Positions 1 through 7,007 of a DNA stretch of 32,454 nucleotides are shown here, in pieces (the first letter of the stretch is position 1; every line of letters starts with the position of its first letter). The notes beneath the pieces are model-generated. The model did not search any database, had not been told where the DNA came from, and was given only the letters and a program-made list of their open reading frames with translations. This DNA is from JACVRW01 sp034664085 (lineage in GTDB: Bacteria; Actinomycetota; Thermoleophilia; Solirubrobacterales; Thermoleophilaceae), in the NCBI GenBank assembly GCA_034664085.1, contig JAXDII010000007.1, positions 1 to 32,454 of the forward strand, read 5' to 3'. A program made the position numbers and the translations under genes.

Positions 1-626
1 GCTCCGAGGTCGAGGCGGCGATCGACGTGCTCGTCCACTACGCCGGCTGGACCGACAAGCTCCAGCCCGTCCTTGGCGGCATCAACCCGGTCGCCGCGCC
101 GTTCCTCTCCTTCTCGGTGCCCGAGCCGACCGGCGTCGTGGGGATCGTCGCACCGGACGCGCCGCCGCTGCTCGGTTTGATCGCCGAGCTGGCGCCCGCG
201 CTGGCTGCCGGCAACACCGCGGCCACGGTCCTGTCGGAGGAACGACCGCTCCCGGGGTTGGATCTCGGCGAGGTCTTGGGCATCGCCGACGTGCCGGGCG
301 GCGTCGTCAATCTGCTCTCCGGCCGCCGCGCCGAGCTGGCGCCAGCGCTGGCCGGCCACCACGCCCTGGACGCAATCGTGAACGCAACCGCCGAGCTTCC
401 GGCCGCGCGTCCCACGAACGGCGCATTGAAGGAGTCCGCCCCCGCCGCCGCCGCCCCGGCCGCCCATGAGCTCGCCGCCGAGATCGACCGACTCGCCGCC
501 GAATCGGTGACCCGCGTGCGCCACACACCCCCGGCCACGAGCTACGCCACCGCCACCGCCGACCCCCTGAGCCGCCTCGAAGCCCTGACCGAGCTCAAGA
601 CGGCCTGGCACCCGGTGGGCGCCTAA
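1..626 (+). CDS. Aldehyde dehydrogenase-like protein lacking the catalytic region (5' end cut by window)
   Basis: The reading frame is open from base 3 to the TAA at 624-626, so the N-terminus lies outside the window. The visible protein begins inside an ALDH NAD-binding domain: EAAIDVLVHYAGWTDKL, PEPTGVVGIVAPDAPPLL, LAPALAAGNTAATVLSEERP and ADVPGGVVNLLSG are all recognisable ALDH segments. After LDAIVNATAEL the homology stops. The LELGGK-type glutamate and the catalytic-cysteine segment are missing and are replaced by an Ala/Pro-rich linker. An ALDH-like C-terminal tail (LTELKTAWHPVGA) is kept. An active dehydrogenase is therefore unlikely. In many actinobacteria a pair of ALDH genes follows deoC beside nucleoside genes, and this could be the second, degenerate partner, perhaps structural. 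That placement is inference, because deoC is not in the window. Confidence 0.75.
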   Translation, partial: SEVEAAIDVLVHYAGWTDKLQPVLGGINPVAAPFLSFSVPEPTGVVGIVAPDAPPLLGLIAELAPALAAGNTAATVLSEERPLPGLDLGEVLGIADVPGGVVNLLSGRRAELAPALAGHHALDAIVNATAELPAARPTNGALKESAPAAAAPAAHELAAEIDRLAAESVTRVRHTPPATSYATATADPLSRLEALTELKTAWHPVGA

Positions 627-676
627 CCGTCACACAACGCGCCCCGCTGTAACACGCCCCGCGCCATCCTCGGGAT

Positions 677-1618
677 GTGGCCGAGAAATTGCGCGCGGAG
701 CGACAGATTTTCAGCACACATCCGGATCGGGTGGCGGGCGAGGTGGCCGCGAGGCAGCACGGGGTGATCGCGCGCGGGCAGCTCGCGAAGGCCGGCATCG
801 ACGACAGCGGGATCAGGCGCCGGGTCGCGCAGGGGCGGCTGCACCGGGTGCACGCGGGCGTGTATTTGGTCGGTCCGCCGCGACTGACGGAGGAGGGGCG
901 CTGGATGGCCGCCGTGCTGGCATGTGGACGGGGCGCGGCACTGGGCCAGTTCGACGCGTCCTCGCTGTGGGAGTTCTACAAGGCGAAGGGGCCGCGCGTG
1001 CACGTGATCGCGCGATGGGACCTGCGCGTGCCTGGCGTGTGCGTCCACCGCGCCCGGCGGCTCCACCCCGACGACGTCACCACGAAGAACGGCATCCCGG
1101 TCACGACGGTGGCGCGCACGCTGGTGGATCTGACCGACCTCCTCCCCGAGGACCGCGTCCTCAGGGCGATCCGCGAGGCGGAGTACCGACAACTCCTCGA
1201 CCTGACCGCCCTCAATGCCGCCGTAAAGAGGGCCCGCGGAAGACCGCACACAGAAAAACTGAAGCGCGCGCTCGCAATCCACACTCCCGGCCAGATCGTG
1301 CGCAGCGAGCTCGAGCACCGCTTCCTGCAGCTGGTCACGGAGGCGGGCCTCCCCGCGCCCGCCACCAATGTGCGGCTCGAGGCGCGCGGGCGGCACTACG
1401 AGGTCGACTGTCTCTGGCGAGAAGCAGGCGTCGTGGTCGAGCTCGACGGCCGCGCCGCGCACGCGCGAACGGCGGCATTCGAGGAGGACAGGCGTCGAGA
1501 CGCGGCCCTCAGTGCGATCGGACTGCGCTCCCTGCGCTTCACGTGGGAGCGCGTGACACACGGCGGCGGCGAGGTGATCGCAGAGCTGAGCGCGACGCTC
1601 GCTCGCTCAGCGGCGTGA
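677..1618 (+). CDS. AbiEi-like winged-helix plus DUF559 (Vsr-like nuclease fold) protein
   Basis: This is a 313-aa protein starting at GTG 677; an out-of-frame ATG overlaps it at 675. Residues about 20-65 (HGVIARGQLAKAGIDDSGIR, then a HRVHAGVYLVGPP turn) match the N-terminal winged helix of AbiEi-family type IV antitoxins. Residues about 240-292 carry the DUF559 pattern related to very-short-patch-repair endonucleases: YEVDCLW, VVVELDGRAAHA, FEEDRRRDAAL and LRSLRFTWERV, including the acidic pair expected to bind metal. Proteins of this architecture are abundant and usually solitary in actinobacteria, and their function is not established. No AbiEii-type nucleotidyltransferase toxin lies next to it. 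Its 3' end overlaps the convergent membrane-protein gene by 12 bp. The Shine-Dalgarno sequence is weak, so the start is tentative. Confidence 0.85.
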   Translation: MAEKLRAERQIFSTHPDRVAGEVAARQHGVIARGQLAKAGIDDSGIRRRVAQGRLHRVHAGVYLVGPPRLTEEGRWMAAVLACGRGAALGQFDASSLWEFYKAKGPRVHVIARWDLRVPGVCVHRARRLHPDDVTTKNGIPVTTVARTLVDLTDLLPEDRVLRAIREAEYRQLLDLTALNAAVKRARGRPHTEKLKRALAIHTPGQIVRSELEHRFLQLVTEAGLPAPATNVRLEARGRHYEVDCLWREAGVVVELDGRAAHARTAAFEEDRRRDAALSAIGLRSLRFTWERVTHGGGEVIAELSATLARSAA

Positions 1619-2359
1619 CGCCGGCGGAAGCAGGCGGATCCCTCGGCTCCCCGGCTTGCCCTCGGCGTCCAGCCAGTTGATCCGGGGCTTGCGCAGCCCC
1701 GGCTTCACCGGAACCACGTAGTAGCGGCCCGGGAACGTCTTGGGACCGTCGGTCGGGACGACCTCGTAGCGGGTGCGTCCCCCCGCCGTGATCACCACCT
1801 TCTCCGCGCGGTCGGGCACCCGTCCCCAGACCAGCACTTCCTTCGGCGGTGGCTTGCTGGCCGTGAGCCCCTGGTGGCGGCTGAAGCCGGGCGTCTTGCG
1901 GAAGCCGAGGTTGCGCGGCGAGCCGCAGAAGCCGGAGAACCCGCCGTGCCGGGAGCCGGGCGGGTCGATTATGTGGAGCGTCCCGCAATAGCCCTTGTGC
2001 CACAAGACCCGCCCGTCGGTGTCACGTGCGCCCTTGGTGCGGCTGACCTCGATCTGCCACGGCCCCGAGATCGGCGCGCGGCCGCTCGCCACGACGAGGG
2101 ACCGCGCCCGGCGCGGCGGATCGCCCTCGCCCTTCGCGATGACGGTACCCACCGGATCGGGCTTCGGAGCGCCTGTCAGTTGTCCGGTGGCGCCCTCGCC
2201 GCCGCCGCGGCCGATCGCGAGCGCCACCCCCACGGCGGTCGCCAGGAGGGCGAGCACGGCCAGCGCGCCCAGTCCCTGCCCCAGACGGACCGGGCGTCGC
2301 AAACGCCGCTCCGCGGCCTCGTGCAGCTCCAGCTCCAGTGCTCCGAAGAAGTCGGTCAT
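1607..2359 (-). CDS. Single-span membrane protein, probable anti-sigma factor
   Basis: This is a 250-aa protein. Residues 1-28 are short, charged and presumably cytoplasmic (MTDFFGALELELHEAAERRL). One hydrophobic helix spans about 29-49, followed by a Gly-rich linker and a C-terminal extracytoplasmic region of about 195 residues with two cysteines (KGYCGTLH and SGFCGSPR) that could form a disulfide. The start ATG (2357-2359) overlaps the stop of the ECF sigma gene in an ATGA junction, so the two are translationally coupled. Sigma followed by a one-pass membrane protein is the usual ECF/anti-sigma layout. No ZAS zinc motif (HxxxCxxC) is visible in the short cytoplasmic part, so the anti-sigma role rests on context. 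The outer region matches nothing I recognise. Confidence 0.68.
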   Translation of the reverse strand: MTDFFGALELELHEAAERRLRRPVRLGQGLGALAVLALLATAVGVALAIGRGGGEGATGQLTGAPKPDPVGTVIAKGEGDPPRRARSLVVASGRAPISGPWQIEVSRTKGARDTDGRVLWHKGYCGTLHIIDPPGSRHGGFSGFCGSPRNLGFRKTPGFSRHQGLTASKPPPKEVLVWGRVPDRAEKVVITAGGRTRYEVVPTDGPKTFPGRYYVVPVKPGLRKPRINWLDAEGKPGSRGIRLLPPASRR

Positions 2360-2862
2360 CGCTCGCCTCCAATTCGCTGCCGCAGGCTGGACAGCCCTCG
2401 GCTGACCCGCTGTCTCACCGCCGCCTCCGACACGCCCTCGGCCACGGCGATCTCGCCGTACGCGCGGTCGTCCACAAGTCGCGCTCGTACCGCGCTCCGC
2501 TGCTCCTCGGGCAGCTCGTCGAGCAGCGCGACCACGGTGACCTCGTCGGCCAGGCGGGAGAACTCGGCGACGTCCTCCGCACTCAGCGCCGGCCGTTCGA
2601 CGCCGAGCCGCCGCCGGGCCCGGTCCTCCGCATACCCGCGCCGCCGCCAGTCCCTCAGCTTGTTCGCCGCGATCCCGTACAGCCAGGTGGTCGGCGAGCC
2701 GAGCTCAGCCCGGTAGCGCTCGCGCGACACGAGCGCCGCCGCGAACGTCTCCGCCGTCAGGTCCGCCGCAAGCTCCGCGTCGCGCGTGACCCGCATCAGG
2801 TAGCCCGCCATCCGCCGCGCGTGCAACCTGTACAGCTCCTCGATCTCGGCGGAGGACATCAC
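2356..2862 (-). CDS. ECF-family RNA polymerase sigma factor
   Basis: This is a 168-aa sigma-70 family protein of ECF size. Region 2 spans about residues 7-75, with the core-binding segment AADLTAETFAAAL and the -10-recognition segment TTWLYGIAANKLRDWRRR. Region 4 spans about 112-165, with LDELPEEQRSAVRARLVD and the helix-turn-helix YGEIAVAEGVSEAAVRQRVS. There is no N-terminal regulatory extension and no C-terminal SnoaL-like domain. The start is GTG 2862 or the ATG directly after it; AGGGG lies a few bases upstream. Only 34 bp separate it from the upstream phosphorylase-like gene on the same strand and no clear promoter is visible there, so read-through from the nucleoside operon is possible. 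It is coupled to the downstream membrane protein. Confidence 0.9.
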   Translation of the reverse strand: MMSSAEIEELYRLHARRMAGYLMRVTRDAELAADLTAETFAAALVSRERYRAELGSPTTWLYGIAANKLRDWRRRGYAEDRARRRLGVERPALSAEDVAEFSRLADEVTVVALLDELPEEQRSAVRARLVDDRAYGEIAVAEGVSEAAVRQRVSRGLSSLRQRIGGER

Positions 2863-2896
2863 TCGCCCCTTATTCGCGCGACCGAGCGAAATGTGA

Positions 2897-4618
2897 CTAC
2901 TCGAGCGCGCCTTCCAGCCGCAGCACGCGGCGCAGGATCGCGAGGGAGGACGCGTAGGTCGAGTCCATGCCGTAGTAGCTGAGCCCGCGCGCGCCCAGGG
3001 TGCGCGCCTGCGTGTAGGGCGTGTCAGAGGCGTAGTGGATGATCCCGAAGTCCACCGGCAGCTTCGAGAAGTTCACCGCCTCGTTCACCGGGTGGCGGTC
3101 GGCGTCCGCGATCTCGTAGAGCGCGTTGCAGTACGGCCCCGCCTCCATCTCCACCACCGTGAACGCCTCGCGGTAGTAGAAGTCGAGGTAGTTGCGGTTC
3201 TGCAGGAACGTGCTCTTCACGGTGACCGCGCGCTGGTTGTCGAGCCCGCTTCCGAAGCGCAGGTCGGGCGCGATGTCGTCCACGCTGAAGGCGTTGTCGA
3301 GCCAGTAGGTCGAGCCCGAGTGCTCGTCGTGCACGACGCTGGAGAGCATCACGTCGCCCACGTCCGCGTTCAGCGTCGCCGCCTTGCCGAGCACGTACAC
3401 GCCGCGCAGCATCGAGCTGTCCACGGCGACCTCGCGGAGGATGTTGTAGGCCGCCACCCCGAGCGGGTAGTCGATGTTCACGATCACGCCCTCGGCGGCG
3501 GCCAGCGTCTCGGCGTCCACGTCGCCGATGCGCGGGTCCATCCGCTCCGGCTTGAGCCTCGACAGCGGGATGATCTGGGCCGGCACGCGCAGCGCCGTCG
3601 TGCTCGGGATGTGCGACACGCCGCACTCCGCCTCCGAGCGCCGCCGCGCCGCGCGGCCCTCCTCGCCGTGCGAGTCGAAGTAGAGGCGCGCCACGAAGTA
3701 GAGGAAGTTCTCCCACGAGCCCTCGGTGCGCCCCTCGCGGAAGGCGGCCAGCTCGGAGCGCAGGATGTCGTCCTCCGGCAGCGTCTCCACGAACTTCACG
3801 AGCACGTCCTCGCGCTCGCGCGCCACGCCGGTCGCGATGTTCACGAGGCTGTGCGTGTTCGAGCTGACGAAGTAGAGCGGCCTGTCAGTCAGATCCTGGT
3901 CGGCGAGCGCCGCGTGCACCGGCTGCCACCAGCGGCGCGTCATCCGCGCGTAGCCCACCTGGGTCCCGCCCAGCATGCGCACGCGCAGGTTCATGCGCTT
4001 GTCGGAGACGAGCTGAAGCCTCGTCATGAAGCGCGCGCCCCAGGCCTCGCGCAGGCGCGTCCAGTCCTCGGGCGTGCCGCCGATCACCTCCGCGCACTCC
4101 TCCGGCGTGGGCTCGTGGTCCGGCGGCCAGCCGGCGGCGCGCTGCCGCACGCGCAGCTTGTTCCACTCGATCTGGAAGGCCACGAGCGTCGGGATCAGGT
4201 CGTCCACGTCCGAGGCGCTCGCGATCAGGATCGCGTGCGTGCCGTCACCGGAGTCGTACCAGCGTCGCCGCCGCGCCGGGGCGTCGACCTCGCGCCACTC
4301 GTCGATGGTGATGCCGTTCCTGGCGAACGCCTCCGCCTCCTGCCCGAGGACCACCAGCTCGGCGCCGTCGGCCACCGAGTCGGGCATACGCCGGATCGCG
4401 TAGATGAACGCGCCGAGGTCGGGCTCGTCGCTGTCCGCGAGCGGGTGGAGGCTCGATCCCATCGCCCGGTGAGCGGGCTCGAGCACGCGCAGGTGCGTCT
4501 CGCCGCTCGAGCGCAGCAGCGTGTTGTAGGTGCGCTGGTAGAGCTCGACCTCGTCGCTGAGGCGCCCGCCGGCCGGTTCCTTCGAGGGGCTGACTAGGGC
4601 GACACGCGAAACGACCAC
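2897..4618 (-). CDS. Large protein with nucleoside-phosphorylase-like C-terminal part
   Basis: This is a 573-aa cytoplasmic protein without signal peptide or membrane segments. The C-terminal third has hallmarks of the PNP/UDP phosphorylase and nucleosidase fold: a Gly-rich GKAATLNADVGDVML segment at about 408-422, the ribose-binding VVEMEAGP motif at about 486-493, and a YASDTPY segment at about 527-533 that resembles the catalytic Ser-Asp pair of hexameric phosphorylases. The first 290 or so residues are unfamiliar. I recall a family of this size classed as a domain of unknown function (possibly DUF6909), but cannot confirm it. The start lies 2 nt from the end of the second importer permease, so it is almost certainly the last gene of the importer operon. 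Cleavage of an imported nucleoside or a related glycosidic bond is plausible. The substrate is unknown. Confidence 0.7.
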   Translation of the reverse strand: MVVSRVALVSPSKEPAGGRLSDEVELYQRTYNTLLRSSGETHLRVLEPAHRAMGSSLHPLADSDEPDLGAFIYAIRRMPDSVADGAELVVLGQEAEAFARNGITIDEWREVDAPARRRRWYDSGDGTHAILIASASDVDDLIPTLVAFQIEWNKLRVRQRAAGWPPDHEPTPEECAEVIGGTPEDWTRLREAWGARFMTRLQLVSDKRMNLRVRMLGGTQVGYARMTRRWWQPVHAALADQDLTDRPLYFVSSNTHSLVNIATGVAREREDVLVKFVETLPEDDILRSELAAFREGRTEGSWENFLYFVARLYFDSHGEEGRAARRRSEAECGVSHIPSTTALRVPAQIIPLSRLKPERMDPRIGDVDAETLAAAEGVIVNIDYPLGVAAYNILREVAVDSSMLRGVYVLGKAATLNADVGDVMLSSVVHDEHSGSTYWLDNAFSVDDIAPDLRFGSGLDNQRAVTVKSTFLQNRNYLDFYYREAFTVVEMEAGPYCNALYEIADADRHPVNEAVNFSKLPVDFGIIHYASDTPYTQARTLGARGLSYYGMDSTYASSLAILRRVLRLEGALE

Positions 4619-4620
4619 GG

Positions 4621-5784
4621 CTACTCCTTAACGTAGGGCACGCCGATTGCGGCGGGCGGCCGGGAGCGACCGATCAGGCCGGCCACGACGATCAGCACCA
4701 GCACGTACGGCAGCGCCTGGAACAGCACCGCCAGCGACTCGGAGAACGCCGGCAGCCGCTGTGCCACCGCGCTCGAGAAGCCGAACAAGCAAGCGCCCGC
4801 GAGCGCGCCGAACGGCCGCCAGGCGCCGAAGATGACCACCGCCAGCGCGATGAAGCCGCGGCCCGCCGTCATGCCCTGGTTGAAGGACCCGACCAGCGCC
4901 ACCGACAGGTAGACGCCGCCCAGGCCGGCCAGGCAGCCGGAGGCGATCACGGCGAGGTAGCGCGTGCGCAGGACCGGGATGCCCACGCTGTCGGCGGCGC
5001 GCGGCTTCTCGCCCACCGAGCGCAGCCGCAGGCCACCCGGGGTGCGGAACAGGTAGAGGGCGAGCAGCGGCACGAGCAGCAGCGCCACCCAGGTCAGCAG
5101 GTTCACCTCGCCGATCACCTCGCCGACGAACGGGATCTCCTTGATGCCCGGGAGCGTCACGTCGGGCGCCCGCGGAACCTCGCCCGGCGTGCCCTGGTCC
5201 CCGTAGTGGGCGACGAAGACGTAGCCGGTGATCCCGAGCGCGAGCAGGTTGACCGCCACGCCGCTGACCACCTGGTCGGCGCGCAGCGCGATCGAGAAGA
5301 CGGCGTGCACCAGGGCGAGCACCCCGCCGGCGGCGATCCCGGCGAGGGCCCCCAGGACCCAGGACCCGAACATGTCCGCCCCGAAGATGCCGAAGAAGGC
5401 GCCCATCAGCATCATGCCCTCGAGCCCGACGTTGATGACGCCGCTGCGCTCGGACATGAGCCCGCCGAGCGCGGCGAACAGCAGCGGCGTGGCGAAGCGC
5501 AGCATGGCGGCGAACAGCGCCGACCACACGAAGACCTTCTCGAGGTTGCCCACGCCCGAGCGCGTGGCGACGATCGCGCCGATTCCGCCGAGCAGGCCGG
5601 CGGCGATCGCCCCGCGGCCCACGCGCCGGTCCTCGCCGCGCGTGGCGGCGACGCCGGCGGCGACCGCCGCGACGGCCAGCACGAGCGAGGGGAGCGGCGT
5701 GCGGACGAGCAGCGGCGGCAGCGTGACGTACCAGGCCACCACGCCAAGGCCGATGCCGAGCCAGCCGAGCTGCCGCGGGCTCAC
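4621..5784 (-). CDS. Nucleoside ABC transporter, second permease (NupQ/YufQ-like)
   Basis: This is a 387-aa, strongly hydrophobic inner-membrane protein. It has the BPD_transp_2 family pattern with LSERSGVINVGLEGMMLMGA (starting SERSGVINVGLEG at the conserved cytoplasmic loop), the TPGGLRLRSVGEKPRAADSVGI loop thought to contact the ATPase, and the late segment GRGFIALAVVIFGAWRP. The N-terminus has an extra hydrophobic stretch of about 90 residues before the core. The GTG start at 5784 is chosen because it forms a GTGA overlap with the stop of the first permease. An in-frame upstream extension exists but would run antiparallel to nothing and across the first permease in another frame, so it is not real. 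Together with the first permease it forms the membrane channel of a BMP-type importer. Confidence 0.92.
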   Translation of the reverse strand: MSPRQLGWLGIGLGVVAWYVTLPPLLVRTPLPSLVLAVAAVAAGVAATRGEDRRVGRGAIAAGLLGGIGAIVATRSGVGNLEKVFVWSALFAAMLRFATPLLFAALGGLMSERSGVINVGLEGMMLMGAFFGIFGADMFGSWVLGALAGIAAGGVLALVHAVFSIALRADQVVSGVAVNLLALGITGYVFVAHYGDQGTPGEVPRAPDVTLPGIKEIPFVGEVIGEVNLLTWVALLLVPLLALYLFRTPGGLRLRSVGEKPRAADSVGIPVLRTRYLAVIASGCLAGLGGVYLSVALVGSFNQGMTAGRGFIALAVVIFGAWRPFGALAGACLFGFSSAVAQRLPAFSESLAVLFQALPYVLVLIVVAGLIGRSRPPAAIGVPYVKE

Positions 5785-7007
5785 GCCTCGCCCTCCGGCG
5801 CGGGGGTCGGGCGGGGTCGCCCTCGCCGCCGCACCAGCCCGCGGCCGCGGCGCAGCACTCCCAGCACGAGCACGTCGGCGCTGACGATCAGCACGACGAG
5901 CCCCTGGATGATCAGCGTCAGGTTGGACGCGAGATCGGGCTCGAAGATCGACGGGTCGAGGTTGCGCTGCGACGTCCCGCTCTGCAGCGCCCCGAACAGG
6001 AGCGCGGACGCCACGACCCCGGCCGCGGTGTTGCGCCCGAGCAGGGCGACCGCGATCCCCATGAAGCCGATCTCCGAGGCCGAGATGTCGTTGGTGGCGA
6101 TCCGGAACTGCCAGCCGAGCACGTTGAGCGCCCCGGCGAGCCCGGCGAACAGGCCGCAGATCGCCATCACCAGCACGTAGTTCTTGGCCACGCTCATCCC
6201 GCCGTAGCGGGCCGCCTCCGGGTTGAAGCCGACGGCGCGCACCTCGTAGCCGATCGTCGAGCGGTTGAGCAGCAGCCAGAACACGACCACCGCCGCCAGC
6301 GCGATGAACAGGCCCACGTGCAGGCCCTGGAGCACCGGGTCGCCCCAGAAGACCGGCAGGTGCGCCGACTCGACCACCTCGTTCGAGACCGGCAGGTTCG
6401 GATCGCGGTCGTTCTGCAGCGGTCCGCCGAGGCTGAACAGGTACACCCCGATCCAGAGGGCGATGTAGTTGAGCATGATCGTCGAGATCACCTCGTTGGC
6501 CCCGACGGTGGCCTTGAGGAAGCCTGCGATGCCCGCCCAGAAGGCGCCGGCCGCGCAGGCGGCCACGAGCGCCAGCACGATGTGGAGGAAGCCCGGCATC
6601 CCCTCGAACGACGACCCCACCCACACGGCCGCGATCGTCCCGACGATGTACTGCCCCTGGCCGCCGATGTTGAACAGGCCGGCGCGGAAGGCGAACGCCA
6701 CCGCCAGGCCGACCAGGATCAGCGGAGTGGTGATGATCAGCGTCTGCTGAAGGTTGAGCGCCGCCGTAGTCCGGTCGTCGCCGGTCACCCACGGGAACAG
6801 CCACTGGAGCCCGGTCCCCTCGAAGATCGCCCTGTAGGTGGCGATCGGGTCGTTGCCGGTGAGCAGCACCACCAGCCCGCCGACCAGGAAGGCGAGCGTG
6901 ACGGTGAGCAGCGGCACCACCACGCCGCCGCCACGGATGTAGGCGGCGAGCCGCGAGGCGGGGGTCCCGGCGACCTCCAGCTCGGCGGGCTCGCCCGGAG
7001 GGCTCAC
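5781..7007 (-). CDS. Nucleoside ABC transporter, first permease (NupP/YufP-like)
   Basis: This is a 408-aa multi-span inner-membrane protein of the BPD_transp_2 family. Visible family segments include GNDPIATYRAIFEG near the N-terminus, AFRAGLFNIGGQGQYIVG (the conserved N-I-G-x-x-G loop), KATVGANEVISTIMLNYIAL (the E-V-I-x-T-I-M-L-N-Y signature of nucleoside permeases) and GYEVRAVGFNPEAARYGGM, the cytoplasmic coupling loop. The C-terminus is a basic Arg-rich tail. The GTG start at 7007 overlaps the ATPase stop in a GTGA junction, and its own stop overlaps the next permease start in the same way. It pairs with the downstream permease as a heterodimeric channel. Confidence 0.92.
   Translation of the reverse strand: MSPPGEPAELEVAGTPASRLAAYIRGGGVVVPLLTVTLAFLVGGLVVLLTGNDPIATYRAIFEGTGLQWLFPWVTGDDRTTAALNLQQTLIITTPLILVGLAVAFAFRAGLFNIGGQGQYIVGTIAAVWVGSSFEGMPGFLHIVLALVAACAAGAFWAGIAGFLKATVGANEVISTIMLNYIALWIGVYLFSLGGPLQNDRDPNLPVSNEVVESAHLPVFWGDPVLQGLHVGLFIALAAVVVFWLLLNRSTIGYEVRAVGFNPEAARYGGMSVAKNYVLVMAICGLFAGLAGALNVLGWQFRIATNDISASEIGFMGIAVALLGRNTAAGVVASALLFGALQSGTSQRNLDPSIFEPDLASNLTLIIQGLVVLIVSADVLVLGVLRRGRGLVRRRGRPRPTPAPEGEA

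Noticed and set aside
2868..2890. Short inverted repeat TTCGC/GCGAA between the phosphorylase-like and sigma genes
   Set aside because: Five-base arms with an 8-nt spacer are expected by chance in such GC-rich DNA, and no T-run follows.
3035..4597. 520-codon plus-strand open frame opposite the phosphorylase-like gene
   Set aside because: It is His/Val/Arg-rich with no family match. It is a shadow frame caused by GC bias at third codon positions of the real minus-strand gene, which has clear motifs.
4621..6804. 727-codon minus-strand frame covering both permeases
   Set aside because: Only its last 387 codons (from GTG 5784) are permease-like. The earlier part is Arg/Gly-rich and runs through the first permease in another frame.
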